DNA from: Paraburkholderia rhynchosiae
GTDB taxonomy: Bacteria > Pseudomonadota > Gammaproteobacteria > Burkholderiales > Burkholderiaceae
DNA length: 64,000 nucleotides
Direction: 5' to 3'
NCBI RefSeq assembly: GCF_002879865.1
Contig: NZ_PNXY01000013.1
Location: 124,001-188,000, forward strand
This document shows positions 33,867 through 42,833 of the stretch, piece by piece. A program made the position numbers and the translations under genes. The notes under the pieces were generated by a model. The model made no database searches and was not told the origin of the DNA. It saw only the letters and a list, made by a program, of their open reading frames with translations. How positions within the stretch are numbered: the first letter of the stretch is position 1; every line of letters starts with the position of its first letter.

Positions 33867-35321
33867 TTAGAGCACGGGTGGCGGCAAAGCGCCGAGTAAT
33901 TGTTCGAACGCCACGCCGATCGCGAGCAGCCGCCTGTCGCTGCCAAGCGGTCCATCCAGTTCGAGGCCGACGGGCAAACCTTGCGCGCTCATCCCGGCCG
34001 GCAAGGAGAGTCCCGGAATGCCCGACGTGCTGGCTGGATCGGTGTTGCGCAGGAAAGCCTCCATGGTGTCGATCGACGGCGCGCCATCGATGGATACCGT
34101 CGACGAACCGTTGATATCGTCGATCGGCACGGCGGCGAGCCGCGTGGTCGGGAACAGTAGCGCGTCGACACGTTCGTCGGCAAAAGTCGCGGCGATGTAG
34201 GCCTGCAAAAGCGGCCGCCAGTGATTGAGCGCCGCCTCATAACGCGAGTCGAGCGTGCCCGCGAGCACCTCGTCGTAGATCGCGCGCACGTCGGGGCTCG
34301 CAATGCGGGCCGCCAGTTCGGCGACGGTCTGCACTGGCGCCTGGTTGGCGGCGAGCCAGGCGGCCAGATCGTCGCGCGCTTCGTGGATCGCAATCGGGCC
34401 GCCGACCATGCCGTTCAGATGTTCAAGCTCGCTCATGGCTACCGGCACAAAAACCACGCCTGCTGCTTCGAGCCGTTTTAATGCGGTCCGAGCGACGTCT
34501 TCGACCTGCCGTTCGAGACCTTCCCACAGCGGCGCGGGCAAGCCGATGCGCAAGCCGGTCAGCGAGACCGTGAGCAACGGACCGTCGCCGGTGATCACGC
34601 CGTCGAGCAGCGCGATATCGGCGACGGTGCGCGCCATCGGCCCGACTGTATCGCGCGTATGGCTGATCGGCACGACGGCATCGGGATCGTGATAGCGCCG
34701 CTCGGCGCCGCCATTGCCCACGGACGGACGAAAGCCCGAGGTGCCCGTGAGCGCGGCAGGAATGCGGGTCGAGCCGCCGGTGTCGGTGCCGAGGCCCGTG
34801 GGCACGATGCGCGCGGCAATTGCCACGGCCGTGCCGCCCGACGATCCGCCCGGCATCAGCGCTGGATCGTAGGGATTGCGCACGGGGCCCGCATGCGCGG
34901 CCAGATTCGTGCTCGTGATACCGAACGCGAGCTCGTGCATGTTCGCCTTGCCGAGAATGATCGCACCGGCGTCGACGAGCCGCTGCACCGACCGCGCATT
35001 GGCGGCCGGCACGAAGCCTTCGAGGGCCGGCGTGCCCGCCGAGGTCTGCAACCCCACGGTATTGATGTTGTCCTTCACGACGATCGGCAAGCCGGCAAGC
35101 GGCAGTTGCGCCTTTGCCCCGGCGGGCAGCGCGTCGAGGCGCTGCGCGGCGGCGAGTGCGCCGTCGAGATCGATCACCGTCAGCGCGTTGAGTGTCGAGA
35201 GCGCACCCGCGCGCGCGAGCAATGTGGCGACGTAGTCCGTTGCGTTGAGCCGACCGGACTGGATCGCGGCGACGGCTTCGGTTGCGCTCAACGCGAGTTG
35301 TTCATCGACGGTCCATGTCAT
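33867..35321 (-). CDS. Amidase-signature family amidase
   Basis: The 484-residue amidase has the Ser-cisSer-Lys machinery: VVKDNINT (Lys), MPGGSSGGTAVA (cis-Ser) and GLGTDTGGSTRIPAAL (nucleophile Ser). It resembles mandelamide hydrolase and indoleacetamide-type amidases rather than GatA. The start lies 12 nt after the ferritin-like gene on the same strand, so the two are probably co-transcribed. The substrate cannot be read from sequence. Confidence 0.9.
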   Translation of the reverse strand: MTWTVDEQLALSATEAVAAIQSGRLNATDYVATLLARAGALSTLNALTVIDLDGALAAAQRLDALPAGAKAQLPLAGLPIVVKDNINTVGLQTSAGTPALEGFVPAANARSVQRLVDAGAIILGKANMHELAFGITSTNLAAHAGPVRNPYDPALMPGGSSGGTAVAIAARIVPTGLGTDTGGSTRIPAALTGTSGFRPSVGNGGAERRYHDPDAVVPISHTRDTVGPMARTVADIALLDGVITGDGPLLTVSLTGLRIGLPAPLWEGLERQVEDVARTALKRLEAAGVVFVPVAMSELEHLNGMVGGPIAIHEARDDLAAWLAANQAPVQTVAELAARIASPDVRAIYDEVLAGTLDSRYEAALNHWRPLLQAYIAATFADERVDALLFPTTRLAAVPIDDINGSSTVSIDGAPSIDTMEAFLRNTDPASTSGIPGLSLPAGMSAQGLPVGLELDGPLGSDRRLLAIGVAFEQLLGALPPPVL

Positions 35322-35333
35322 GGTCGCGTCTCC

Positions 35334-36254
35334 TTATCGTTCAGTGTCCGGCCGGCGCGAACGTTTGATGAAGCGCAGTGCGACACGCGCAAGCGCAGGC
35401 ACGAGCCGCGGACGCAGCAGCCGTGCATCGTAGCCACCCATGCGCCGGTCGTTTTCCGCGAGACATAGCTCGATGAGCTCGCGCTTTTCCAGCCCTTTAC
35501 CGATCACGCTGCTGTTTGCGGGCAGGAAGTTCGAATCCCGCGCGACGCCATTCGCGTCGATGCCCCTGGCGATCGCCACGCGATCCCAGATCAGCACGGC
35601 CCAGATGGCGACCACGCGCAGTGCATGCCACGGCCTGCGCCATAGCGGCATGTTACGTCGATGCCATGCGACCCAGTTGATGAAAAAAAGAATGTGGCGC
35701 GCTTCTTCCTGAATCACGGGTTCGAAAGTCTCGACGAGCGCCTCCGGAAAATACCCCGACTGCTGCGCCGCGCGAAACAGGCCGAACGCGAAGAAACTGT
35801 CGATGCACTCGCTATAGCCGGTGCGCATCCACGCCCATTCGGGGTCGCGCGGCGCAGGATAGGACGGCTCAGGCGCGATCCCGATGCCGTAGGCGGCGAT
35901 CAGCCTGGAGAGCACACGCTTGTGACGCGCTTCTTCGTCGCCGTCCATCGTAATGGCTTCGCGCAGCAGCGGGTCGTTCAATTGCGCGGCGTAGGTATGG
36001 ACGTTGATCGACGCGCGGCCTTCGGTTTGTACCGCGATGTCCCAGATCGGCAGCGAACAGAGCCGCTGGAGTGCGTCGGGCGGCAGCGCCGGCCAGTCGA
36101 TCACGGCAGGCTTATAGGGATCATGGGTTTCGAGCAGCATGCTGCAAAACATGTGCTTGTGCGCGCCGGAGCCGATCTTCACGGGCGCAAGGCCGGTGAA
36201 TGTCCAATGGCGCAGGCTGCGGTCTTCGGCTACATCTGTCAATGTGTCGGCCAT
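35334..36254 (-). CDS. Ferritin-like diiron protein
   Basis: The 306-residue protein is predicted mostly helical with two diiron-type ExxH motifs, GDEEARHKR (about residue 105-113) and IQEEARHIL (about 181-189), the paired arrangement of ferritin-like oxidases and oxygenases. There is no signal peptide. A hydrophobic stretch near 215-230 (VVAIWAVLIWDRVAIA) may be buried or membrane-touching. Function is unknown; the operon partner is an amidase. A tRNA-hydroxylase or lipid-hydroxylase type activity is possible but not supported further. Confidence 0.78.
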   Translation of the reverse strand: MADTLTDVAEDRSLRHWTFTGLAPVKIGSGAHKHMFCSMLLETHDPYKPAVIDWPALPPDALQRLCSLPIWDIAVQTEGRASINVHTYAAQLNDPLLREAITMDGDEEARHKRVLSRLIAAYGIGIAPEPSYPAPRDPEWAWMRTGYSECIDSFFAFGLFRAAQQSGYFPEALVETFEPVIQEEARHILFFINWVAWHRRNMPLWRRPWHALRVVAIWAVLIWDRVAIARGIDANGVARDSNFLPANSSVIGKGLEKRELIELCLAENDRRMGGYDARLLRPRLVPALARVALRFIKRSRRPDTER

Positions 36255-36351
36255 GGCAAGCGTACAGGGAGCGAACTCGATGTGTCGCCTATTCTGTCAC
36301 AACGCCCGGAACGCGACGCTGGCGACGCACGGCCGCCAGCGCTTATCGGCC

Positions 36352-36567
36352 TCACTGGTGATTATCGACCCACATGCGTGCCCAGCGGAACGCGTAAGCG
36401 AGCGCGTGTTCTTCGTCGAAGAAGTAGTCGAGCGCGTCGAAGCAATACGCCTGGCGGCGGCTTGCACTGGCTTTTTCGATGGTCAGGTTGGCGGCGAACA
36501 GCCCATTGGGTAAAAGTTGCGCGGCCGGTGCGACTTCGTAGCCCTTGTAGCGGATATGTGAATTCAT
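36352..36567 (-). CDS. Small conserved protein, DUF6566/CV_2116-like
   Basis: The protein has 71 residues from ATG 36567 (MNSHIRYKGYEVAPAAQ); upstream in-frame ATG 36615 is less likely. Compact soluble protein with an aromatic-rich C-terminal half (YCFDALDYFFDEEHALAYAFRWARMW). Similar short proteins are widespread in Burkholderia and probably bind a ligand or partner; no function is established to my knowledge. It is monocistronic. Confidence 0.7.
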   Translation of the reverse strand: MNSHIRYKGYEVAPAAQLLPNGLFAANLTIEKASASRRQAYCFDALDYFFDEEHALAYAFRWARMWVDNHQ

Positions 36568-36904
36568 AGTCGTGGCAGTCAGTATGCCCGCATCTGTTGC
36601 AAGGAGCCGGTGCATATAACGCCAGGCGTTCGCGTTTGCGTTGGCATCAGGCGGCGGATGAGTCAGCGGGCAGGCTCAAGCGTAGGCCGCACTGAAGGGC
36701 CCGTGAACCAATCTTTCTTCGCATGCAAATCAGCGAGTATCCGGAAGGTTCTTCCTAAGACCGGATAACGGCCTATTCGCTGGGTTCGGACACACTATCC
36801 CGCGTGACGGGCGATTGGTCTGTTATGTGCCGCACGGTTCCGGCGAGCGACGGCGCCGTGGCCGCGAGTGCAGCGCGACGGCATCGGGCGAGGCGAGGGC
36901 TTGT
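36568..36904. other. Intergenic region with one inverted repeat
   Basis: 337 nt without a supported gene, downstream of the FMN reductase gene and upstream of the small DUF6566-like gene. It holds the inverted repeat TATCCGG/CCGGATA (36738-36744 and 36761-36767, 16-nt loop with an inner GGAA/TTCC pairing). No T-run follows on either strand, so a terminator role is uncertain. Confidence 0.45.
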
Positions 36905-37564
36905 TTAGACCGCGTGCAGCAGACGCGCAGGTTGCGCTTGCGGGATAGCGCTGCCAGATGCATTCGGGCTTGCCGCGCGATGCGCGTTGAACGCGAGCGC
37001 AAATTGGGCGGCTTGCTGGCCGACTGTGGCGAGTTGGTCGACGACCTTCGCGTCCGAACAGGTGTCGCTGGTCTCGAAGCGCGTTTCCAGCGTGTTGATG
37101 CCGGCGCCGAACGGCGTGGGCCAGCCGCGCAATGCGTGGACGATCGAACGCAGCGAAGTCAGCACCGAGCCCGCGGCCTGCCAGCCGTAGGCCGTGACGA
37201 TGCAGCCGACCGCGCGGCCATCCAGATACGGACGCTCGTCGGCGCGCAGTTCTTCGAGCGTGTCGAGCGCGTTTTTCACCAGACCGGAGACGCCGCCGTG
37301 ATAGCCGGGTGTCGCGATAATTAGCGCGTCGGCGTGGCGCACGGCTTCGATCAATTCGAGCTGCTCGTCGGTGCGTTCGTTGTGCTCGGGCGCGTAATGC
37401 GGCAGGCTATGCAGGAACGTGCCGCCGAACAGCCGGGTGTTCGCACCGGCCGCTTCGGCGCCGCGCAACGCAAAGCCGAGCGCACGCTCGGTCGACGAGG
37501 CTGCACGCGTCGTGCCGCCAATGCCGATGACGAGCGGCCGGCGGTGATGATCGAAACTGGTCAA
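36905..37564 (-). CDS. NADPH-dependent FMN reductase family protein
   Basis: The flavodoxin-like fold reads VIGIGGTTRAASSTERAL (phosphate-binding loop for FMN) and IIATPGYHGGVSGLVKNALDTLEEL (second FMN loop). I choose TTG 37564 as start (219 residues) because AGAAGGAG lies 7 nt before it; a GTG at 37591 would place that ribosome site inside the gene. It reduces FMN or quinones with NAD(P)H. It is isolated from neighbours. The last 25 residues are low-complexity Ala/Ser/Pro. Confidence 0.85.
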   Translation of the reverse strand: MTSFDHHRRPLVIGIGGTTRAASSTERALGFALRGAEAAGANTRLFGGTFLHSLPHYAPEHNERTDEQLELIEAVRHADALIIATPGYHGGVSGLVKNALDTLEELRADERPYLDGRAVGCIVTAYGWQAAGSVLTSLRSIVHALRGWPTPFGAGINTLETRFETSDTCSDAKVVDQLATVGQQAAQFALAFNAHRAASPNASGSAIPQAQPARLLHAV

Positions 37565-37869
37565 CGAAATGCTCCTTCTGTAGCGGCTCACTGACGCTCT
37601 GGCGCGGGGCTGCGCGCAGGCGCGTCGGGCGAACCGGACTTTGAAGTGTCATCTTAATGAGCGGGGCGTCCGGCACTAAGCGACTTTTTGTTCTAACGAT
37701 ATAACCGCGAGGTGTGGCGGCCGGCGGCGGGTGCGCGAGAGCTGTTCGACACGGCTCGACGGCTGTTTCGCGTGCGCCTGCATTGCCACTGAAGCCGTGC
37801 GGATAAGCATATGGCGAACCATTGTTTGGGCCGGCGAGGGCGCGACGCTATGATCGGAGCGTCTCCTCC
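37565..37869. other. Intergenic region upstream of the J-domain protein
   Basis: 305 nt between the divergent FMN reductase gene and the small membrane protein/J-domain genes. Nothing recognisable beyond presumed promoters was found. Confidence 0.4.
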
Positions 37870-38046
37870 ATGACACTCCTTGACATGGGACTCGGCCTCG
37901 CCACTTTGGTGGTGGGGCTTTTTTTCTTCGCGTTGCGCGCGACGCACGCGCATGCCGCTTCACGATTCAGCCGTTTCTCGCGTGCTACGATGGTCCGCGA
38001 AACGATTCCAGGCGAGGTCGAGCAGGCAAATGGCAACCCTCTATGA
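37870..38046 (+). CDS. Possible small single-helix membrane protein overlapping the J-domain gene
   Basis: A 58-codon frame from ATG 37870 encodes one hydrophobic helix (about 5-23, LGLATLVVGLFFFAL) followed by a basic tail. It overlaps the J-domain start by 17 nt in another frame, which would couple their translation. It has a weak ribosome site. It could be a real small protein or merely the leader of the next gene; low confidence. Confidence 0.35.
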   Translation: MTLLDMGLGLATLVVGLFFFALRATHAHAASRFSRFSRATMVRETIPGEVEQANGNPL

Positions 38047-38716
38047 CATGCTCGGCGTGCCCATGCACGCCACCGAAGATGAGATCAAGCGCGCTTACCG
38101 CAAGGCCGCGATGAAGTGGCATCCGGACCGAAACGCGGGCGCCGAGGCAGTGGCGCGCGCCACTTTCCAGGAGATCAAGGACGCGTACGCGATTCTCTCC
38201 GATCCCGCCCAGCGCAAGGTGTACGACGCGGTCTACGCCGCGCAGATGCGTGATTGGGAAGCGCAGCGCACGCGTCATCAGCAGGCGCAAGCGGAGCGCG
38301 AGGCGGCGGCGCGTGCGGCTGACGAAGCGGCCTACGCCCAAATGGTTTCGCTCGCCATGCGTTTCGCCGACGATGGCCATAACCGCGATGTGCTGTTCGG
38401 CGTGTTGCTCGGGCGCCAATGCGAGGCGAGCCGCGCCGCACGAATCGCGGACAGCGTGGCGGCATTGCAGGCGTCGCGGCGAGAGGCCGCTGCTAATGCG
38501 GCTGCTAGTCCGGCTGCGGACGTGAGCGCGGAATCGCCAACCGCGAGCGCCGACAAAAAACAAACTGCCCGTGATGATGCCCATGGCGACGCACAAGACG
38601 ACGCACACGCCGCGCGTGCGAATCACCGCAAGCACGACGAAGCCATAAACGAAGCCAACCCAGCCGGTGCCCTCGGCGGTCTATGGTTCCAGTTCCTCAA
38701 TGGCCTGAGATTCTGA
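38030..38716 (+). CDS. J-domain (DnaJ-like) protein
   Basis: The protein has 228 residues from ATG 38030 with GAGCAGG upstream. The N-terminal J domain (about 3-66) has the essential His31-Pro32-Asp33 (WHPDRN), so it should stimulate an Hsp70 ATPase. There is no Gly/Phe or zinc-finger region, so it is a type III J protein. The centre (about 70-100) is a charged Gln/Arg/Ala coiled coil; the tail from about 145 is low-complexity Ala/Asp/His. Specific client unknown. Confidence 0.88.
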   Translation: MATLYDMLGVPMHATEDEIKRAYRKAAMKWHPDRNAGAEAVARATFQEIKDAYAILSDPAQRKVYDAVYAAQMRDWEAQRTRHQQAQAEREAAARAADEAAYAQMVSLAMRFADDGHNRDVLFGVLLGRQCEASRAARIADSVAALQASRREAAANAAASPAADVSAESPTASADKKQTARDDAHGDAQDDAHAARANHRKHDEAINEANPAGALGGLWFQFLNGLRF

Positions 38717-38908
38717 TTTGCTGCACCCGGATCGAGCGTATTGCGGCAGGCAACCGACAGCCCGGTGAAAGAATTACGCGGCTTTGCTCCGCTCCAGGTA
38801 CAAATTCCCGTAGCGCGCAAAATAAAGACATCGTAGTGTCACGGGGACGCAAGACTGAGCGGGCACAATCGCATACACAAGAAACGAAAAACAGAGTACG
38901 GGGTAAGC

Positions 38909-39430
38909 GTGACCAAAAAATATAAAGTGCTGTTTCTCTGCCGCGAGAATTCAGCACGCAGCATCATGGCCGAAGCTTTGCTGCGCGAACTGGCCGGACA
39001 CCGGTTCGAGGCATTCAGCGCCGGGCCGGAGCCGGCCTTGCGGGTTCATCCGCTTGCGGTCGCGCAATTGCGGCCCGGCGTTTCCGATCTCGGCGTGCTG
39101 TGCCCGAAGAGCTGGCTCGAATTCACTGGTGAATGGGCGCCGCGCATGGATCTCGTCGTCGCGCTAGATGAAACCGTTGCCGCAAACCATGCGCCTGTCT
39201 TTCCGGGGAATCCTGCGCTATGTAGCTGGGATTTTGCCGATCCGCTCGCCGACGGCGTGGCAGATGCGGAACGCGTTCGTCTTTTCGAAAAGGCGTTCTG
39301 GCAAATCGTGCGTCAGTTGAGCGCGTTTATTGATTCACCGAAATATGCAGTGCCCGCTGCAGTGCCGGCGCGAGCAACGCCGCTGCACGACGCATGCACT
39401 CGTGCGCCAGCCAATTTACCCAACCTGTGA
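38909..39430 (+). CDS. Low-molecular-weight phosphatase / arsenate-reductase-like protein
   Basis: The 173-residue LMWPc-fold protein starts at GTG 38909. The catalytic P-loop reads LCRENSARS (Cys11 to Arg17) and the general acid sits in WDFADPLAD. The arsenate reductase (ArsC thioredoxin-type) and protein-tyrosine-phosphatase families share this fold. There are no other ars genes, which weakens the arsenic assignment. The C-terminal 25 residues are extra Ala/Pro-rich sequence. Confidence 0.85.
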   Translation: MTKKYKVLFLCRENSARSIMAEALLRELAGHRFEAFSAGPEPALRVHPLAVAQLRPGVSDLGVLCPKSWLEFTGEWAPRMDLVVALDETVAANHAPVFPGNPALCSWDFADPLADGVADAERVRLFEKAFWQIVRQLSAFIDSPKYAVPAAVPARATPLHDACTRAPANLPNL

Positions 39431-39461
39431 CGTACGGCGATAGCGCTTATGCGCTAGCGGC

Positions 39462-39788
39462 TCAACGATCGCCCGAGCGCGCGAGCGGACTTCCTGCGAA
39501 CGGGTCGTTCTTCCAGTCCACGCGTTTCTTCGGCTGCGGCGCGGGTGCGGGCGGAGCCGATAATTCAAAGTGGTCGATTGATTGGCCTGCGCTGATTGCC
39601 TGCTTGAGCCATTGAGGCATGTCCCCCTGGCCGTCCCAGCTATCGCCCGTTGCGCTGCGGTAGCGAGCGTTTTTTTGCGCGGCCGGTTCGGCTGCCAGTA
39701 CGGCGGCAAGGTCTTCCGGTTTGATGCCAAACTCTTCCATGCGATGGCGGAGATACGCAATGATGCTATCTCGCTTCCTTTCGTCCAT
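39462..39788 (-). CDS. H-NS-family nucleoid-associated protein
   Basis: The 108-residue protein has a C-terminal H-NS DNA-binding domain. Its YRSATGDSWDGQGDMPQWLK segment (about 43-62) is the Burkholderia form of the family's YR...TGxxWxGxGxxPxWL core. The N-terminal half is short for an oligomerisation domain (about 1-35), so it may act through a full-length H-NS partner. A proline-rich linker and KKRVDWKNDPF tail follow. It probably silences AT-rich, horizontally acquired DNA; fkbM and the decayed island in this window are possible targets. Confidence 0.85.
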   Translation of the reverse strand: MDERKRDSIIAYLRHRMEEFGIKPEDLAAVLAAEPAAQKNARYRSATGDSWDGQGDMPQWLKQAISAGQSIDHFELSAPPAPAPQPKKRVDWKNDPFAGSPLARSGDR

Positions 39789-40424
39789 AAGATATTCGTC
39801 CTTCTAAAGCGTCCAGCGTTCTGTCAAATGCAGATTGCGAGGAAATCCCGCGAAAGCTTGGAGTCCATTTAAATGGCGCCGGCCCGCGGTGAGGTTATTG
39901 ATCGAAATTGGGAAAACGATGATGACGATGCACTGATTTCGGGCGGCTGGTCTCATGTCCGCGCTCCGTCTCCGGCCAGTGTTTTGCGCGGAGCCGATTC
40001 TTCTGGTTATGTCAGCATCATAACGCACTGCGCGCGTAATGCACGCACCGTTTCCACTGATTTTCTCGCCTTTGAACGCCATCCGTAGATTGCCGGCTCC
40101 GCTCGCCGTATTGTTCGCGAGTTCGGGCTCGAGAGTTTGAATTCCTCGGCGCCCGAGCTATAAAAGAAATAGCGGAGAGAACAATCCGTGTTTTCCAGCT
40201 TGTGGCGTCTGGTTCCGGATTGCGGTGAATGCATCCGGCACGGCTACAGCGCGGGCGACTCGTTATTGGCTGCATTCGCTGAGGTTGCATCCAATGAGTC
40301 AACGCAGCAGGCTCGCGTCACGGTTGGCGCTTCCGTCGGCCCGGATTGGGCTATCTGGCTTTTTCGGACGGATCGATTCTTCAGGAGGGAGGACACTGCT
40401 GCGCCGGATTTAAGGAGTGTGGAC
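39789..40424. other. Intergenic region without a convincing gene
   Basis: 636 nt between the divergent H-NS-like gene and the small secreted protein gene. Several open frames of 60-95 codons occur on both strands, but none has a ribosome site, recognisable protein or good codon use. It is AT-richer than average, as expected near an H-NS-family gene. It must contain both promoters. Confidence 0.45.
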
Positions 40425-40733
40425 ATGAAACTACCTTTATTGATGGCCGTCGCGAGCGCGGTTCTGTTCCTCGCGCCGCGAGCAGCGAGCGCTGACGATA
40501 CGATGACTCAACCGGCTGCCGGCACGTCCGCCGGTCACAGGCTGATGCAGCATGCCAATGAATCGGCGCAAGCCACCACCGACATGTCGTTGGGCGAGCC
40601 CGCCACGCCGGGCTCGCAATCGGCGCAGGATGTCTCGTATGGCGGAGCGGCGGCAGGGCGGTCGGAATCGGGAAGCCGGCAAAATATGCCTTGCTCCGCC
40701 GGACCGCAATGCAGGATTTACTTCGGCCGGTAA
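40425..40733 (+). CDS. Small secreted protein of unknown function
   Basis: The protein has 102 residues from ATG 40425 with AAGGAG 8 nt upstream. Signal peptide about 1-23 (LLMAVASAVLFLAPRAASA). The mature part is low-complexity Ser/Ala/Gly/Gln with a C-terminal NMPCSAGPQCRIYFGR containing two cysteines that could form a disulphide. The frame stays open upstream to 40188, but the ribosome site and signal peptide fix the start. Family not recognised; similar small exported proteins are common in Burkholderia. Confidence 0.7.
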   Translation: MKLPLLMAVASAVLFLAPRAASADDTMTQPAAGTSAGHRLMQHANESAQATTDMSLGEPATPGSQSAQDVSYGGAAAGRSESGSRQNMPCSAGPQCRIYFGR

Positions 40734-40870
40734 GAGTGGCTCATGTGAAGGCGATGCGCTGGAGCCGCATCGCCTCGCGAATCTCTCCATGCTGTTGACG
40801 CCTTGCGCAAGCCACATGCCCAACGGTTCCTGCGCGTCCCTATACGGCATAACGCAATAACCCCACCCGC

Positions 40871-40890
40871 GACTGCAATTTTTCGCAGTC
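40871..40890 (+). other. Hairpin upstream of the orphan terminator
   Basis: GACTGC, an 8-nt T-rich loop, then GCAGTC: a perfect 6-bp stem. It lies about 75 nt before the strong terminator at 40966 and outside any gene, so it may be part of a small RNA. Confidence 0.35.
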
Positions 40891-40965
40891 TTCAGCGAAC
40901 GATTTAATACGATGTTAAGGTGTGTTCCGTTCAGGATGCATCCACCGGTTTTTGTCGATTGATCC

Positions 40966-40992
40966 AAAAGCAGGCCACTACGGCCTGCTTTT
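40966..40992. terminator. Strong bidirectional rho-independent terminator
   Basis: AAAAGCAGGCC, loop ACTAC, GGCCTGCTTTT: a perfect 11-bp stem with an A-run on one side and a T-run on the other, so it can work in both directions. It stands 233 nt after the nearest upstream stop codon (40733) and 98 nt before the MFS gene. Either a long 3' UTR or an unannotated small RNA ends here. Confidence 0.88.
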
Positions 40993-41090
40993 CTATTGGT
41001 GCTGTGGTCTGCGCGAATCGATCAGTACGGTGATTTGTCACATGCAGCCGCCCCAATCCCATTCGTTGTTGGTAACCCGCAAACAGTACT

Positions 41091-42353
41091 ATGTTGAGAG
41101 AAGATGATCTGCCGACGAGCGCTGTCGCTCCGGACGATGGCGCGTCGTCGCCCCTGCGTTCATGGCTCGCCGTCGTGGCCGTTGCAATCGGCGCCTTTGC
41201 ATTCGTGACGACGGAGTTTCTGCCCGTCGGACTGTTGCCTCACATCGCGGCCGATCTCGGTGTGTTGCCGGGCACGGCCGGGTTGATGGTCACCGTGCCC
41301 GGCGTCATCGCGGCGATCTCGGCGCCCGGACTGATGCTGGTTGCGGGCCGTATGGATCGCCGGCGCGTATTCCTTTTACTCACGGCGTTATTGCTGGCGT
41401 CCAACGTGATCTCCGCAATTGCGCCGAACTTCCTGGTGATGCTGGTGGGACGCGCATTGCTCGGCGCCGCATTGGGCGGCTTCTGGACACTCGCGACCGC
41501 GGCGTCTGGGCGTCTCGTGCGGCCCAAAGATTCGGCTCGCGCAATGGCGACGATTCTCACCGGCGTAACATGCGCAACGGTGATCGGCGTGCCGCTTGGA
41601 ACCTTCATCGCAAGCTTCGCGTCGTGGCGCACGTCGTTCATGGCAACCGGCGGCCTCGTCGCGAGTGCGCTCATTGCGCAATTCGTGTTCGTGCCGTCGT
41701 TGCCGTCGAGCGCCGCATTGCGTCTGCGCGATCTGATTTCGCTGCTGCGCCGGCCGCATCCGCGCAGAAGCATGATGATGGTTGGCCTGGTATTCGGCGC
41801 GCACTTTTCGTCGTACACCTACATCACACCGTTCCTGCTGCACAACGCGAATTTGACAATGCCGACAATCACATGGCTGTTGCTCGGCTTCGGCATCATC
41901 GGGTTCATCTCGAACTTTGCCGTTTCGTCGACGGTCACACGCAGTCTCAACGTATCGCTGGGCGCAATGATTTCGCTGCTGATGTTGGCGCTGGTTTTAC
42001 TGCCGGTGTTGCAGCATTCGTCGATAGGCGTGATCGCGCTCGTGCTCGCGTGGGGCGTCTCGTTCGGCGCGTTGCCGCTATGCTTCAGCATCTGGATTCA
42101 GCGCGCGACGCCCGATTCGCCCGAAGCGGGCTCCGCGCTGTTCGTGGGCATCATTCAGGTGGCGATCGCGGTGGGCTCGCTGGTGGGTGGCCTTGTGGTC
42201 GATCACGTGGGCATGTCGACCGACTTTCTGTTCGGCAGCGGCCTCGCGTTGCTCGGGCTCGCGGCGCTGGCAAGTTTCGGCAGAAGCGCGGTGGGCAAGT
42301 CCGCGGCGAATGCGGCGACTCGTGCCGAATGCTCTGCCGCGTGTGGCGACTAG
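41091..42353 (+). CDS. MFS transporter, DHA1-family exporter
   Basis: The 420-residue protein has 12 predicted transmembrane helices. The opening FAFVTTEFLPVGLLPHIAADLGV is typical of the AraJ/YdhP/NepI-type drug:H+ antiporter-1 branch, and motif A-like AGRMDRRRVF follows helix 2. It probably exports sugars, nucleosides or a drug. The gene is monocistronic behind the strong terminator at 40966. The antisense frame of similar length is not supported. Confidence 0.9.
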   Translation: MLREDDLPTSAVAPDDGASSPLRSWLAVVAVAIGAFAFVTTEFLPVGLLPHIAADLGVLPGTAGLMVTVPGVIAAISAPGLMLVAGRMDRRRVFLLLTALLLASNVISAIAPNFLVMLVGRALLGAALGGFWTLATAASGRLVRPKDSARAMATILTGVTCATVIGVPLGTFIASFASWRTSFMATGGLVASALIAQFVFVPSLPSSAALRLRDLISLLRRPHPRRSMMMVGLVFGAHFSSYTYITPFLLHNANLTMPTITWLLLGFGIIGFISNFAVSSTVTRSLNVSLGAMISLLMLALVLLPVLQHSSIGVIALVLAWGVSFGALPLCFSIWIQRATPDSPEAGSALFVGIIQVAIAVGSLVGGLVVDHVGMSTDFLFGSGLALLGLAALASFGRSAVGKSAANAATRAECSAACGD

Positions 42354-42488
42354 TCAGGCGGGCAGGGGTGGCGGATATCGCGGGTGTCGTGGCTGTCGAC
42401 GCGGGTGTTGATTTTCGCGCGGACGCCCACAATTTCATTTGCTGACGATGAAACGCCCGATGACTGCTGACAGGTGAAACAAGAGCCG

Positions 42489-42833
42489 ATGAAAAAAGTG
42501 CAATCGACACAACCCTCTGCCACGCGCGCGGAACTGCTTTGCTTCCTCGTGGCAATCGCAGCGGCATCGTACGCGTTGAGTGCACAGTGGCGCGTGGACC
42601 ACGTCGTGCAATGCTGCCGCCAATGGCTTGTCAAAAACGACATGTCGATGGACTGGCTCGAACGCGTGACGATCGGACAACTCGCTTTGAAAATCGCGAG
42701 TCAGGATCTGAAGGATGCGGGCGTGGCCGTTCGACTGTCGAATGTACAGGCGCTGTTCACGAGCGAAATGGAGCTGAACGAAGCGAGCACCATGGTTCAG
42801 CGGATGATGGCGCTCTGTCAGGAAGCGCTTTGA
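42489..42833 (+). CDS. Small protein of unknown function, short N-terminal hydrophobic segment
   Basis: The protein has 114 residues from ATG 42489 (CAAGAG upstream; GTG 42474 is an alternative). A weak hydrophobic stretch lies at about 10-25 (AELLCFLVAIAAASYAL); the rest is soluble, with 4 Cys overall, including a C-C pair (VQCCRQWLV). I do not recognise the family. Normal codon use and a complete frame support it as real. Confidence 0.5.
   Translation: MKKVQSTQPSATRAELLCFLVAIAAASYALSAQWRVDHVVQCCRQWLVKNDMSMDWLERVTIGQLALKIASQDLKDAGVAVRLSNVQALFTSEMELNEASTMVQRMMALCQEAL

Noticed and set aside
39804..40082. 92-codon minus-strand frame upstream of the H-NS-like gene
   Set aside because: No ribosome site, no recognisable family and poor codon use.
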